In this document: positions 28,280-41,207 of the stretch, piece after piece
Layout of the letters: every line of letters starts with the position of its first letter
Position numbering within the stretch: position 1 is the stretch's first letter
Assembly: GCA_020086605.1 (NCBI GenBank)
Contig: JACBWW010000021.1
Coordinates: 4,194,711-4,258,710 of the forward strand
Direction of reading: 5' to 3'
DNA length: 64,000 bases
From: Lanius collurio
Lineage: Eukaryota; Chordata; Aves; Passeriformes; Laniidae
The notes under the pieces: generated by a model
Databases searched by the model: none
Told to the model about the DNA's origin: nothing
What the model saw: only the letters and a program-made list of their open reading frames with translations
Made by a program: the position numbers and the translations under genes

Positions 28280-28340
28280 AGGCAAAACTCCCACTGACTT
28301 CACTGACTTCAGTGGGAGTTTTGCCTAAGTAAAGACTGAA
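28280..28340. repeat. Ancient palindromic interspersed repeat
   Basis: AGGCAAAACTCCCACTGA (28280-28297) is exactly inverted at 28309-28326, with an 11-base loop containing further CTGACTTCA symmetry. The flank continues AAGTAAAGACTGAAGGATTTGG. The form resembles, from memory, the 'attgacttcaatgggagttttgcc' class of old amniote repeats, thought to be relics of DNA transposons. The hairpin is sequence-evident; the family assignment is from recollection only. Confidence 0.75.
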
Positions 28341-30204
28341 GGATTTGGATCACCAAACTTTGAACATAAAGTTTTCTATAACTTTGGGCTGAATTGCACA
28401 GAAGGCAGTGGGTGTTTGAAGGAAAAAGGAAATACACTTTTTTTTCTACTATAATTTCATCCCTGTTAGTGCTGAAGTTAAAAGCATTCCTTTTGAGAAA
28501 GCCTCACTTCTAAACTTTGCCAGTGTCTTGGGCTGAGGACCGTAAGAATTACATTTGGAATTCTTTGTACTATATTGCCAAGTTTAAGGAGATACTCTTC
28601 AATGAACTGGAGAAAGTATTAGTATGGTTGGTGTTTTTGTCATGTGGTAAGAAAATAGATGTTCTGAGAAATATAGCAGTGTACTTGTTTTTTCTTGCTT
28701 TAAAACAAAGACTGGCAAATATCACAAATATAAAAAACCTTGAACCAAGTCCGGGAAAATTCTGTTTATTTATATAATAAAATAAATATACAAACCATCC
28801 ATCTTAAAATTATTAACTGCTTACAACTTGTTTTAAAATCTTCTCCAGTTAAATGCAGTTAGAACAGTTTCCCTCATCACAGTGTTTGCTGCCCAGGTAG
28901 CATGTGCCCAGATGAGCGTGTAGTTTTTACACAACAGTGCAGAATAAATATGAAATACAAAAAATAGGAATATTAGTGTGTTACACCCACTTTTCCCTTG
29001 TGCTTGTGTCCAGTCAAAATGAAGAATACTGGAGAAGCAAGTATGGGCTACTTACATAGCAAAAATAGGCAGTAGCATCTCCCTAGGTATTTTAAATGGA
29101 ATTGAGGACTTCAGCACTGAACAGGATGGGAGGAATTTTTCCTGTGAATCTAGGTTTTGTACTTTCCTGCTTGTAGAGGCCGAGCATGTCATAAATGTGG
29201 CCTGTTGAAATGTTTCTGTGGGCCAAGGTGGTGGTTGATGGGAATTGCACAGGCATGTTTGCTTTTCTAGGATCACTTTATCTGCTCCCTTCTTTGGTGG
29301 TTAGATTAGGTACCACAGTGGCTCTAATCTGTGGTGTTCTGCATAGCACTGGAGAATGTAAAGGAATGTGGAAACGGAACAGGGAAACCTTGATGAAACC
29401 TCGTGCTGAACCCTGGCGTCCTGAATCCCTGCCTGTGCACAGAAATCCTGTGGTGGATCTGTGGCCCAGGCTAGGTGGAAGGGGAAGGCTTCCAGGGAGG
29501 TCTGGAGCCACACAGGACTGTAGGGAGGGGATGGAAGGGCTGGATCCTAAACCGTGGAAAGTTTATTCAGCCCTACAAATTTCGTAGTTCCTTTTATACA
29601 GTGAACGTCACCCAAACTCTTCATTAAGGTCAGGCAGGCTGTAAAAATTTTGTGCTAGAACTTCAAAGTGCTGCAAATTTTGCTCTAGGGTAGAAAGTAG
29701 AATATGTAGGCTCTTTTTTAGTTCTAGCATCAGGTTTCTAAATTTCTCTATGATATGACTTTGCTTTGTACTGAGACTGTATGTATTGTATCCAGAATAA
29801 CAGAAATACGTTATTTTGAAAAAAAAATCACAAAGGGACAGACTGACTTAAATAATGATTTCTTTGAATTCTAATCCACACTTAGAGATTTTTTTAACAA
29901 ATATATAGTAAGAAACATTATGTAGTGACTTTTTTATGGCTTCATATGAAATAGTAGTTGCAATCTGGGCTAAATTCTTCAGAAAGAAAATATTTTAAAA
30001 GTAATATGATGAATACATAATAGGCCTCATTCTGTGGTCTTTATAAAGCTTCCTGGGCCTACATTTTGCAAGTCTGTGCTCCTTGCATAAACTCTTTGAA
30101 TTTCCTGGTCATTGATCCTGCTCAGCATAGTGAAGGAGCAGAGAAGTACTTTTCCTCCTGTCCTGTTAGCTGTGGGCTTGAATATCTATTTGGTCTTATG
30201 TTGC

Positions 30205-30288
30205 AGAGCACATAGTGCTGGAAACTCTTGGCTCTGCTTCATGTATAGAGCACTGAGGAGTGGAAACTTCTGGCTCTGCTTCATGTTA
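30205..30288. repeat. Tandem duplication, 42-bp unit
   Basis: Unit one is 30205-30246 and unit two 30247-30288. Both begin AGAGCAC-like and share GGAAACT and TGGCTCTGCTTCATGT. Most differences cluster in the first half of the unit. There are only two copies, head to tail with no spacer. Confidence 0.85.
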
Positions 30289-32198
30289 GTTTGCACTTCA
30301 GGCGATTTATTCAGCACCAGTGTTGGATAACAGAATCTGTTTTCCTAGCACACCATCTTTGTAGTCTGACAGGTACAATGGTCCCAGCTACCACACAGCT
30401 CACTCACCTTCACTTCTTGAGCAGGAGGGACACTGGCAAAAACTCATCTGGACCAGTCCTGCAAAGGTCTGGGAATTTTAAGGCTGTCAGGCAGAACTTT
30501 CCAATGAAGGAGAAGTACCTCACTTTGTAACTGTCATTACTAGAAGCACTGCTGGGCTTTATCAGTGTGAAATGACAAAACAATGTGAAGACGTTTAACT
30601 GAGAGTTTAATGTAATTGCCTCCACTAGTAGTGATTGTGTTATCTTTGAGTTGTCATTTTTATGTAACACACCCGTTTTTTATAACCTATATGATTAAAA
30701 GCAAAAGAGTGAAATCTACCTTAAAAGCTAAATTATATTTCCATGAAGAATGAGGATATCAGGCCAACCACATCTCTCAGTCAATGGGCCTTACTGTTCA
30801 GGAAGCAAAGATTAATACTCAACAGTGTGCTTGCCAGGCAAAACAAATAAGACATGCAGTCAGTTCTGCAAATTGAGGAGACAGGTCTTGAAAAACTATC
30901 TGTTAATCTACAGCCTTAAAATTAGGACTCTTCCATAGTCCTGACAAAACTCAGAAATGTGAGATAACACATTTTGAAAAGAGCAGCAAGTAGAATGAGG
31001 GTAGGAGAGACACTTTGTATTGTCTTACTTTGGCAAGACTGAAGTAGTGATTGACTCAATGTCAGAATAATTAGCTTAAGAATTGAATTCTTTTAAATTA
31101 TAAATGGTTTGATTATTTCCATTTGCTTACATTTACAGATTGTTTCTCACACACAAACTCTTTTCTCAGTCTAGCATTAAGAAATAGTCTGTACTTTAAG
31201 TTGCTATGTGTCTACCATATATTTAGTGATTTTCTCTAAAAATCACAAATTACACTTGTAGTTGGTGTTTTAATAATATGATCTCTTTTCAATTAACAGT
31301 TTCAAGTCATTAACATCTTTTTACAGTGCCAGAAAAACTGGTTTTTGTAGATAGTTTGGTTTAGAACTGATGGCTAGCTTGTTAATAATAATGAATTTTC
31401 AGCTTCATCAAATATAAGAAAAAGTTTCAGGATTCTAAAATGAAGCTTTCCAAATGTATCCAGCGAATCAGAGGTTTTTTAGGGGTAAAATTAACAAGAA
31501 AATACGGCTTGCTCTATAGATCTTACCCTGCACATCTCTGGAAATTAAGGGGACAAAACTATACAGTGGCTTATGGAAGCGTTTTTTGTAAATCTCAAGT
31601 TGATTTCACCACTGGCACTGACATATCCACATCTACTCAGAAACACCAGGACATACTTCTCAAAGTACTCTGGCCGAGATCACTTCAGTGCAACATGGAG
31701 GGCAAGGAATGCCCTCTCCAGGCCTCTCTTTGTCTCCTGGCTTGGCTCTTGCTTAGTGAAGAGGACTTGGGGTTTTTGACAGATCTCATCTAACCTTACA
31801 GATCGTTAGGAGTGACTTTTCAACTTAGAAACTCCCTCCATAAATCCAAAGAAGAGTTGCTGGGCATTGTCCCTTTTTCTTGTTCTGGGTAGCTTCATGG
31901 CCTCAGTTGTTGTGCCTGTAGCAGCAGCGGGAGGGCTGAACGTGACCTGCTGGGACACCCAGCCCTTGTCTCTTGCCACAGTGCAGTCTGCCCTGCCAAG
32001 CTCTCATGCACCCAGCTTTCTCTCTTGACATGAACATCATGTTTCTCAATTTTATTGTAATGAACAGTGTCCTTTGTTAGCAACACGGGGCTTTTTTAAA
32101 AACTGCTGCTTGGCTGTTTTTTCTGGAGCTGATTCATGTTTTCATCCATAATAGTGTGAATATTTTTGGTACAATTCTGTACACAGACTTCTGTGTAA

Positions 32199-32228
32199 TT
32201 TTGAAGATGTCAGTTTTGAAGATATCAG
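32199..32228. repeat. Tandem duplication, 15-bp unit
   Basis: TTTTGAAGATGTCAG (32199-32213) is followed directly by TTTTGAAGATATCAG (32214-32228), one mismatch. Confidence 0.85.
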
Positions 32229-35200
32229 TCAGTGTTATGGTTTTACCTCAGTGCAAATATTCTGATGACACTCTGTGTCTTGGTGTTAATTGGAATATTT
32301 CAAAACTGCTTATGTAATTTTTTTTTTTTGTTTTAGAGTGGATTCTCTAGACATAACTGTAATCTAACTAATGAAAAATGGTTCAAAATTCTCCATAAGA
32401 ATGGAATGATTCATCAGCCCTCAATTGGCATCAGAATGGAGACTAGTCTGTGTGATCTGCTTGCTTGTTAAATTCTCTCATTGTATCCTCTGCTAATCTG
32501 ATTACTAATGTTTCAGTTGATTGCTTCACCTTAAAACTGTTTTTCCTCAGCCAGCACCGATGTCTTTGCAATCTGTTATAATTTCACAGCCAGTCTGTCA
32601 CCACTAAAAATACAGCTTGGTAGTATTATGTAATATAATTTTCCTTCCTTTATATTCTTGAAGTAGTTTCCTCCAGTAAATTTTATTAAAACAACATTGT
32701 ACTATCAGTCTTTTGTTTCAGCTCTGGAGTTTCATTTGTACTGAACAATCAGGCAATTTTTTCATGTATTGGAATTAATTTGCTGATGATGTGGATGTTA
32801 AATTAGATGTAAGCAATACAAATGCACTCTGGAATGTTCCTATGGAAATATATTTATTAATATGCAATTAGTTGCTTGTATAACATGACTGTGGACACAT
32901 TCTGGGTAATAACAAAGCTGATTAGATTATTGGTTTCCAGCAAATTGATGACATCTTGTTGATAGCAATTTATATAGCTCTTCAGGTGTTTTGGCATAAG
33001 GAGATGCTGCACATTTGATAGTGTTCCCTGATTATTTTAAAGACTAGGGAGCGCATTATCCTGTGACTCTCTGGTTCTAAAGTGATGTGAAATAATACTG
33101 CTTAAAAACTGTTCTGGTGGACTGCTTTGTCCAGGTGAATCTTGGAGAAGATCTAGATTATGTGGAATTTGTGTGGTAAAGTTTTCAAAAGCATTACTTG
33201 TACTTTAGTACTTTTTCATATAATCACCTGGCTGACTTAAGGCAATCCTAGGACTCATGAAGGAGGATTGACTTTCAGTTGATTTCAATGACAGCTCTTT
33301 TCTTTCCTTGCGTAATGGAACAGTTTGATTAATTCATTTCCCTCCCTTTTTGTTCCTTTGTGCTTGTATTTTATTTAATCTCAAGTTTGTTGTGAGTTTC
33401 TTAATACTTGGGTGTATTATTTCACACATTTTTAAATGACATGAGCTTCATGCATCATTGCCTTTTTCAGTCACGGCTGCTTTGTGCGCTGTGATCAGTT
33501 TGCTGTGTAAGAGCTGCTGGAACTGCACATGGTTAGTTGTGTGTGGCTGTGCATGCACGCTGTGTGTGATGCTCACGTGATGAGAGAAAATTTGGTTCCC
33601 TCCACTTCCTCTTGCAGAGAGCTGCTGGGAAACCCTTGCTATTTATGGTTCCTCTGTGGCTGGAGAATTGTCCTCTTTGGTGCATACAAGCTCCTCCATT
33701 GCCTAGGATGGAGCTGTGCTTCTTGGATACTTACATAGGGGTGAATGCAGAAAACAGATGCTTACATGAGTGTTGCCAAATTTGATCAGGATATTGATTC
33801 AGTATAACAGCAAATACAGCTGCCAGAATTCTGTGCTCTGGACTATTTTATGAATTTGTTCCAGGTGGAAATTCACCTCTGTCTTCCTTCTCTCCTTCCT
33901 CAGATGGGAAACCAAACAGTGTGTTGGCTTGGCTGGGTCTTTCCTTGCTCACCATTGGTATTTTGTTGCCTCTTTCAATATAGCTTTTGGCTGTCTCTCT
34001 AATTGGAACAATCTAAGTTTGCCAGAACTTTTATTGACACTGCACTGCCTGCTTTTGCAGTTGCTTGTTTTGTACTACTTTGTGCTAGGGAAAAGAGAGA
34101 GTTTATTTTCCTTTTGTGTTTGTGTGTGTGAAGTGAGTCTGCAGGACATATTGCAGGACTGGAATGAGGAAATTATTCAGGTGGGGGGTTTTTCTCAGCT
34201 GTATTAATTCGTATGGGTGGATGCTATAGTTAGTCTCATTTTTACAAGGACTGATTATTAAGTTATTTATGAAGTATTAGTCTTTGATACCTTGTGAAAT
34301 CCAATTTGGCAAGCTAATTGTATTGTAAGCCCTTAAATGTAGATGTCACCATATTTTTCTGGGATGTTGTATAGTTTGTGTTGCTACTGTACACATTTAT
34401 ATGTACACTATATACATATTTCTGTTTTAACTGCAGCTTATTTGTGACACACTCTTAAATTAGAGCTCAGTCCTGAAGATGTGATTCAGTGCCTTATTCA
34501 GAGTAAGGTCTCCACTGTAGTCATAACTTGCAGCTCTTCATACCTGATAAGATTGTGTCCCTAAAGTTGGCCACTGATTGTATGGTGGTGGGCACTCGTG
34601 TAGATTTTTAGGAGAATCTTAATTAAATAGCATTTTTCAAATTCAGAGAGAAGTTGTATACAACTTAGAATCTGATAAGGATACAGAAACTATATTGACT
34701 GTGTGTACCATAAAAGCTTAGATGAGTAGATGTGCTCAAAATAGATTTTAATTCTACTTTGATGAATAGCATAAAAATGATTGCAGAGTTTTTGGGCTGT
34801 GGGCTTCTAGACAACTGAGCAAGCAAAACAATCTTGGGCAGGAGAACAGTTGTCCGGGATGTCTGGCTGGTTGTCAAAGAATTTGCACTGTTCATACTGT
34901 GATGGGCACTTGTGTTTGCATTGGACAGTTGGAATTGCTATACCAAAGCAAATATTAGTCAGAGTGCCTGCTGGTTGTGTAGGACCAGTTCAGTAAATCC
35001 CACTCCTGAAGCACTGGGAAATGGAGGTAGGTGGGACATGCATCTCAATCGCTGTTGCTGAATTATATTGTGGAAAAGTGCTGCATTTTTTTCCACAGAG
35101 TTTGCCTGATTGAGAAATATGTGGGTTTTTTTCCAATAAATGAAGTAGCAGAATTACTGTTAAGTTTAGTGCCCAGATAAAGTATTTAGGAGGCTAAGCA

Positions 35201-35605
35201 CAACACTATTCATAATTTCTCTCTCCCTACCCCCTGCTATGGATAAACAGATACTTGAGTGATAAAGTAGAGAGAAAAGATGGGAGAAAAGCATGCAGGA
35301 TTGAAAAAGGAATGGGACTCAAATCCTTCACAGCAACTAGCAGAGTAATGTTTTTGCCTGCAAGCCACAGCAGGTCCACTCGAACTAAGTGAAGGAAATC
35401 AACAGTTTTCTATTTGAAAAGCACTCTCGGGTGGAGTAATAGATTTTTAAAAGGCAGAATTAAATGGAAGAAAATCCTCGGTTTACAGCCAGAGGAAATT
35501 TTGTATTTCTTTCCAGCAAGAGCCTAAATGTGGATCTGCCTTGAATAAAAATGTGGTGTTACTTTGGCTTCCTGTAATGTACTTTATCGGGCACTTGGAG
35601 TAGAA

Positions 35606-35643
35606 AGAATAAACCTAAAGAGTAAGAATAAACCTAGAAGAGT
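35606..35643. repeat. Tandem duplication, 19-bp unit
   Basis: AGAATAAACCTAAAGAGTA (35606-35624) is followed directly by AGAATAAACCTAGAAGAGT (35625-35643). The first twelve bases are identical. Confidence 0.8.
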
Positions 35644-36103
35644 TGTTTTTGTGATTTTGCTGGGGATCAAGCATGAGCAGGCTGATTAATCCAAACTGTC
35701 ATGTCTTGGCATAAATAATGTGTAATAATTAAATTACATCAGTGAGTTTGCTGGTACTTTGGAGTGAGTGAGAGATTTTGAAATGTCTAAAATACAACTG
35801 AAACTGAAATTGTGTGTAATTGGTGCCATACAGTGAGTGAGTGAGAATATTACATAATCCCTGAGGCCGAGCTAATTTGCTAACAGATGGATTGTACATT
35901 CTAAGAACAGAAGTGCTAGGAAAAAGTTGCATGTGCTTTGCTGTTAGCATGATAAATACAATAGATTCCAGTTTTTAGTGCAGAAGTCAAGCTAGGAAAT
36001 TACCTCCCATTGTTGATCCGAGTTTCTTGAAAGAACAGCTCAGTTCTTGTTGCTGCAGGATACAGTGCTTGATAATTCCTCCATCAAAGGAGATAGGGGT
36101 TAC

Positions 36104-36669
36104 TTGGTTAGGCATTCCATAAATGCTCTTTTTGCCCAAGGCCAAAACCTATTCATTTTAACTTTATCTTGTCTGGGGGGGTATCACTTTCAGCTCAGGG
36201 TAAGGAGAATACTGGATTCAGTCCCTTGCTCCTGACTGTTAATATGACTTTGCAGGTAGCGACTTAATTAAACCACCGAGAGGACAGAGATGTTGGATAT
36301 ACGTAGGCAGACTGAAGGTGAAATTGTGGTGATCCCACTTCTCCCATGGGCTGTTTATGTCTTTCTGGTATTTCAAGAGCTGGAGTGTTTCCTCAGGGGA
36401 GGACTGAGGTCAGGCCCAGTAGGTGTCTCTAAACCTCCTCTGTCGGGCATTGGCCTGGTGCTGTTGTGGAACATGAGCGTGTCTGTGCGGCCTCTGGAGC
36501 AGCCCAGGGATGACCATGAGAACCTGGTGTAAAAATGGGCATGAGCAGTCAAGAATGACAGCAGTGCCTGCCCTGTTTGGAACTCTGATTCCTAAGCCTG
36601 GGCTTGGTACTGTCTATTCCCCTTCACCATACCTTGGGCCAAAAGAGCATTTATGGAATGCCCAACCAA
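36104..36669. repeat. 38-bp inverted repeat pair bounding a 566-bp segment
   Basis: The left arm 36104-36141 (core GGCATTCCATAAATGCTCTT) is the reverse complement of the right arm 36632-36669 (core AAGAGCATTTATGGAATGCC) with about two mismatches in 38 bases. Homology stops abruptly outside the arms. The interior has no transposase-like frame. This is the architecture of a short non-autonomous DNA transposon (MITE-like), or of an inverted duplication. No clear target-site duplication was found at the arm edges, so the class is undecided. Confidence 0.7.
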
Positions 36670-39600
36670 ATAAATGGCCAGCCAGACCTTTCAATAAGAT
36701 AGGTAGCATTTTCTTACTGAGAAAGTATGTTTCTTACCTGCTGGTGGTACCATCCCACCTACTTACTGTGGGTGCAGTGGTGGGGTACATCTCTGCACCC
36801 ATAGCTGACCTTGGAAATTCATATGGAGGTGGGTGCAAAGAGGGTTTGAGAGCTTACTGAAAGATTGTACTTGAATATTATCATTTTCCTGTATTTGGAA
36901 CAGTCATAAAAGCTTTCTTTGTTTTTGAACTTCTGCTTCTTCAAGAGGTTTCATCAAGAAATCACTTTGACTCTCATGAAGGCCAGCAAGTGTTTAGAAG
37001 TCATTAGATAAAAAGCCACTGGATATCAGCTCTTTTCTGGACAGCTGAAGTGTTAAAATTCAGGATTCTTTGGTACGGTTTCTGAAGGTTCTGGCTGTAA
37101 ATGACTCAGCCTCTCCTCTTTTGTCCTCTTTTGTGCTGGGAAAACATGTCTTCTGTAAGCTGTGCTCCAGTGTGTCTTTGTGTCCTTGTCACACACTGAC
37201 TGGATGTCCCTCAGTTGTGCACAGTAGAATGCACAGTTTCTGAGCTGCTTCAGTGACTGTTTCCCTGCACTCTCTGTCATGACAGCAGCAATTGTAGGCC
37301 GAGGCTGGAACTTACTTGAAGCTCTGGAGCATGCACAGCATGACCAGGGTTTTTTCAGTGTTGTACTGCCCAATCCCTAACTTGTGTGTGTTGACCAGAT
37401 ACCATGGAGATACTCAGGACTTTAAATCTTGACTAGACAGGGACATCTTTTCATAAGAAGAGAAAGGATCACATCCTTGATACTGTCTCAGTCTCCTTGG
37501 CAATTTTGAGCTCCTGATCTTAAAATGAAAAGAACAAGTATTTCTGAGTAAACCAGTTATAAGTTCTTTTAAAAATATTTGGAAAACACACAGTTTTATT
37601 TAATCTTAGTTAAAAAAAAAAATAAATTATTTTTGCTGTTTATTTTCTGTGAAGAGAAATGTTCAGCTTGTTTAAAGTCCCTGGCAGGGAACTTTTCAGT
37701 GTGGGTTGCTAAGTTTTGGCAGAGCTATAACCATCTAAAAGCAACAGGGATATTATTGGAAAGCATTTGAAAATATTAGCCATTACTATAGTTACCAGCT
37801 CTGCTTGTATTTCTTTCTTTGTTTGGGCATGAAATTGTATCAGTACAAGTGGTCTCGAAGGTGGGTGCACCAAGGTGGAGAGGAAGTAAGGACATAATCC
37901 AAGTGTCAGTGAGCAGTGCAGGGTGAAGCACAGGTCACCGTGGTCCTTGGGTTCAGAGGAGATTCCCGAGGTGTTGAGTTCCTGGGTGCTGCTGCTGTTG
38001 GGGCCATGCACCTCACAGCTCTTGGTAGCACAGTTCCAAGTGTAACAGACATAATTAAACCCCTGGAGGGGGAAAAAACCCTCAAACACATGTTACTGAA
38101 TTTCAAATTTATTAGAATTAAAGGAATTAATTGAAGTTGTCCCAGGAGATAATAGAGAACACTGTATTCTATACTACCTTTTTTGTGAGCAACATTGTGG
38201 ATAAAAAGAAATACATGCAGTTGAAAGAGAGGACTAATGAGTAAGTGTTTATTGCACAGATATATTCTGGCTATGTTAGCTGCTGTTTCAAGATCAGACA
38301 TCTGTCCTTAAAATATTTTGCTGCTTGGAGGTTTTTTTCTTTACCTTGAAATAAGGCCAAGTTTTTCCTTCATAAAGGAGAGCACTTGAATAAACACAAC
38401 CCCAGTATAAAGCCAGTTGGGACTAGTCTGTTGGCAAGGGCTAGAGTTCTTTTCACATAGGGAATTATTAGAAAGACAGTGAATCTAACTTCTCCCCTCT
38501 CAAGGGTCCCTCACATAGTCTCTATTCTTGACTTCTGTATTATTAAGCAGCATGGAGCAGTCAGAAGTTTACAGGAGTATTACACTGGGACACTTTTATG
38601 TATTGTCTCTTATTTTTCAGAAAATACTAAATATTTCTTTGTTTTAACTTTGAAATTGCAAAAGATGCAAGTATTTGTTAATTATGGTATACCCATAGGG
38701 ACATTTATTTACACATACCAAGCAGGTAAAACTTGTAAATCTGTTACAGAACAAAGACAGCTGAGAATTCCTGTGTGGCTTAGAAAGATTTGTGTATTCT
38801 GAGGAGCAGCGTTGAGATGCAGTGGTAGTTAAAACTATGAATTGGATTCTGCAGAAGTTTTCACATACTTCTTTTTCCTACAAAATTACTTCTAAGAGTT
38901 GCATTTTCTATGTTAGACTAGGTCACAAGAATTGTAATGTCTGAAACCAGTTAGTAATTTCCAGTTTCCTTTGTCCTCATTGATATAAAAGGATTCTTCA
39001 CTGAGACTTCTTGCTTTCTAAGTTTGGGGAGGTGAGGGAGTGTCTACATAATACAGAAACTCTACCCTTTTTGGTATCATGAGAAAAAGCACTTGGGAAT
39101 AAAACCCTCAAAATTCAAGTAGACAAAATTAACTTCTGCATTTCTGTTATCTTCTCTCATTCACCCAGTTAGTCATAAAACTTGCTTCACAATCTCTTCT
39201 TATGTAATCAGTGAGACACAGAATGACAACTGTAGTATCTCTATTTTTCAACCTTTGTGTTTGAAATGTTTCAATCTTATGTTTGAAAAGAAAATGCTGT
39301 TGTCAAAGTTCTTTTTCAAGTATTAGGAGAAGCAACTTTTTTTTTAATATTCTGATCATCTTTACTGAAAAAATCTGAATACCTGACCCATGTTTAGATC
39401 ATTACTCAGAACTTCTTCCTTTTCCCACTCCAGTATATCAATCCAGGAAACAGAAATGCCTAAAAGACACAGAACCATGAACTCACAGCTTTTGGAGCTG
39501 GGGGCATGTGAGGGCTGAAAGCTGACAGATGTGCCTCAGAGTCCATTTCATTGTGCTAAGAACACAGCCAGCCCCCTCTGTCTCCCCCTGTGTTAACATT

Positions 39601-40489
39601 TGTCCCTCTTTGGGAACATAACCTGGCTCAGACTTTGATGCTTCTTTCTTGTGTATTCTCTGATATAAACACGTGCAGACAAAACTGCAGTGGCCAAATA
39701 AATGGATGAGTTCCTTGTGTGAATGCCCAGTCTGGATGCAGCTCCAGGAGCAGGCAGTGGCCGTGGTCCAGTTGTAGGGACTGGTAGTGTGAGCCCTGGT
39801 GTATAAAGTGTTTACAGGAACCATCATCAAATTAAACTTGTCTAAATACTGGTGGCAGGATTTTTGGTCAAGTGGTAATGAAGGTACAAAGGGTGTGGCA
39901 AATACAAGGTGGCTATGTGGTGACTGTGGGCAACACAGTAAAGAGTAACATTCCTGAAATCTGATCTTTGCAGCAAATATATCCATTTTCTAGTCATCTA
40001 GGAGACACTGTGTAACATACCTTTTAGCTGTTTTCCTGCTTTACAAGGGGGCATCTTCGTGTTTGAAATTCAAATGATATTTGACATAACAAAGTTTAAA
40101 TTCAGTTTTTTGTGTTTGAACAGCTGTAAAGTCTACAGTAAGGAGATTCTCAGTAATTCTCAGGTGCCCTTGATTTATCTAGCTTGATTCTCACCCTTTC
40201 ACTGATAACCAAAGGAAAGCCAAAGGAAATCAAATTTGTGGTTGCATTTGCAATTGTCTTTGCTATAGCACAAAAACTGTTTGAAGAACTTGTTGAATCT
40301 AACTGCAACTCTTTGAATTTTAGTGCTCTGAGGAAAGTTAGATTTGCTATCTCAAAACCTAGAAAAGAAACCAAGTGTTTTGGCTGTGACTTTTACAGGA
40401 CATTGCAAAATGGATGACTCTCTGGAGAGAAATCTCACCTTTTAAAGCTGCTTGCAGTTTTCATATCTATTTTGACCTGTCAAGATGTC

Positions 40490-40502
40490 AAAAAAAAAAA
40501 AA
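40490..40502. repeat. Poly-A tract (13 bases)
   Basis: Thirteen A residues followed by GAAGAAAAAAG. No retroelement body was recognised upstream, so this may simply be homopolymer expansion. It produces the Phe-rich end of a chance minus-strand frame (40480-40899). Confidence 0.85.
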
Positions 40503-41114
40503 GAAGAAAAAAGATGTTGAGAAGTAGTTCCAGTGAGACAGGGAAACAGTGTTTGAGATCAAGAACTCTTAAGTGATTTGAAGAAAGATAGTAGCAGAAG
40601 GAGTTGCCTTCTCTAAACGTTTTAGAGCAAACAATATAGTAAGAATGGTATGAGGGAAAACACTGGGCTGAGCTCAGAAATGATTGGGTCAGTTGGGAAA
40701 GTGTTGCAATTGCATTTGTTTGCAAGCATATCAGTGTTTTGCTTAGCCTGCCAAAATTAACCAAACTTTTAATGAGTTCCATCCTGAGAAAACACTGTGA
40801 ATGTGGTTGTGGCTCTTTCTGCACAGAGCCTATAATGATATTTAAACCAGGACTGAACTTTTGAAAAATGTGCATTCCTAAAAAACATCTTAAAAGCAAG
40901 TAGCTTTTTAAAGACTGTTAGATGTAATGGCCTCCTGCACAGGCACTAAAGTAAGGGATATTCAAAGAATGAGATTAGAAAAGGAAGAGAATGAGTCAGT
41001 TGAAATGAACATAATGATGCAAAACAAAAGAAGTTAGGAATGAAGAAAGCAGTGAAAACCAGAATGGATTGTTCTGTGTGTGTTTCTGGGTATGAGTGTG
41101 TAAAGATGGACAGA

Positions 41115-41207
41115 CACACGTGTGGCACGTGTACATCTCAAATGTGGGGCCTCCCCAGCTCGGGTGGGACCGTTCCGAAGTACGGGAGGTGCAGTTAAGC
41201 CGACGAA
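41115..41207. promoter_or_regulatory. CpG cluster with two adjacent CACGTG E-boxes
   Basis: CACGTG occurs at 41117-41122, within the palindrome CACACGTGTG, and again at 41126-41131, leaving a 3-base gap. The following 75 bases hold six more CpGs (in CTCGGG, ACCGTT, TCCGAA, TACGGG and GCCGACG), dense for a CpG-depleted intron. Palindromic E-boxes bind bHLH and bHLH-ZIP factors. Regulatory activity is inferred only from motif and CpG density. Confidence 0.35.

Noticed and set aside
33929..34207. Hydrophobic 92-codon frame
   Set aside because: Leu/Phe-rich translation of a T-rich intron containing a short (TG)n tract; no membrane-protein family recognised.
37709..38301. Overlapping minus-strand frames of 126 and 131 codons
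   Set aside because: Two overlapping frames in different phases, neither resembling a known protein; a plus-strand frame is also open. Typical of a locally GC-richer intron segment.
39483..39986. Longest open frame in the window, 167 codons on the minus strand
   Set aside because: No recognisable domain, no signal peptide or splice context, and composition like that of the neighbouring intron. A frame this long can arise by chance in 64 kb. A translated search with a significant hit would reverse this.
40184..40417. Frames open on both strands over about 230 bases (77 and 74 codons)
   Set aside because: Considered as a processed pseudogene, but neither translation matches a known protein.
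40480..40899. 139-codon minus-strand frame
   Set aside because: Its Phe/Leu-rich end is the translation of a poly-A tract and the rest shows no similarity to any family.
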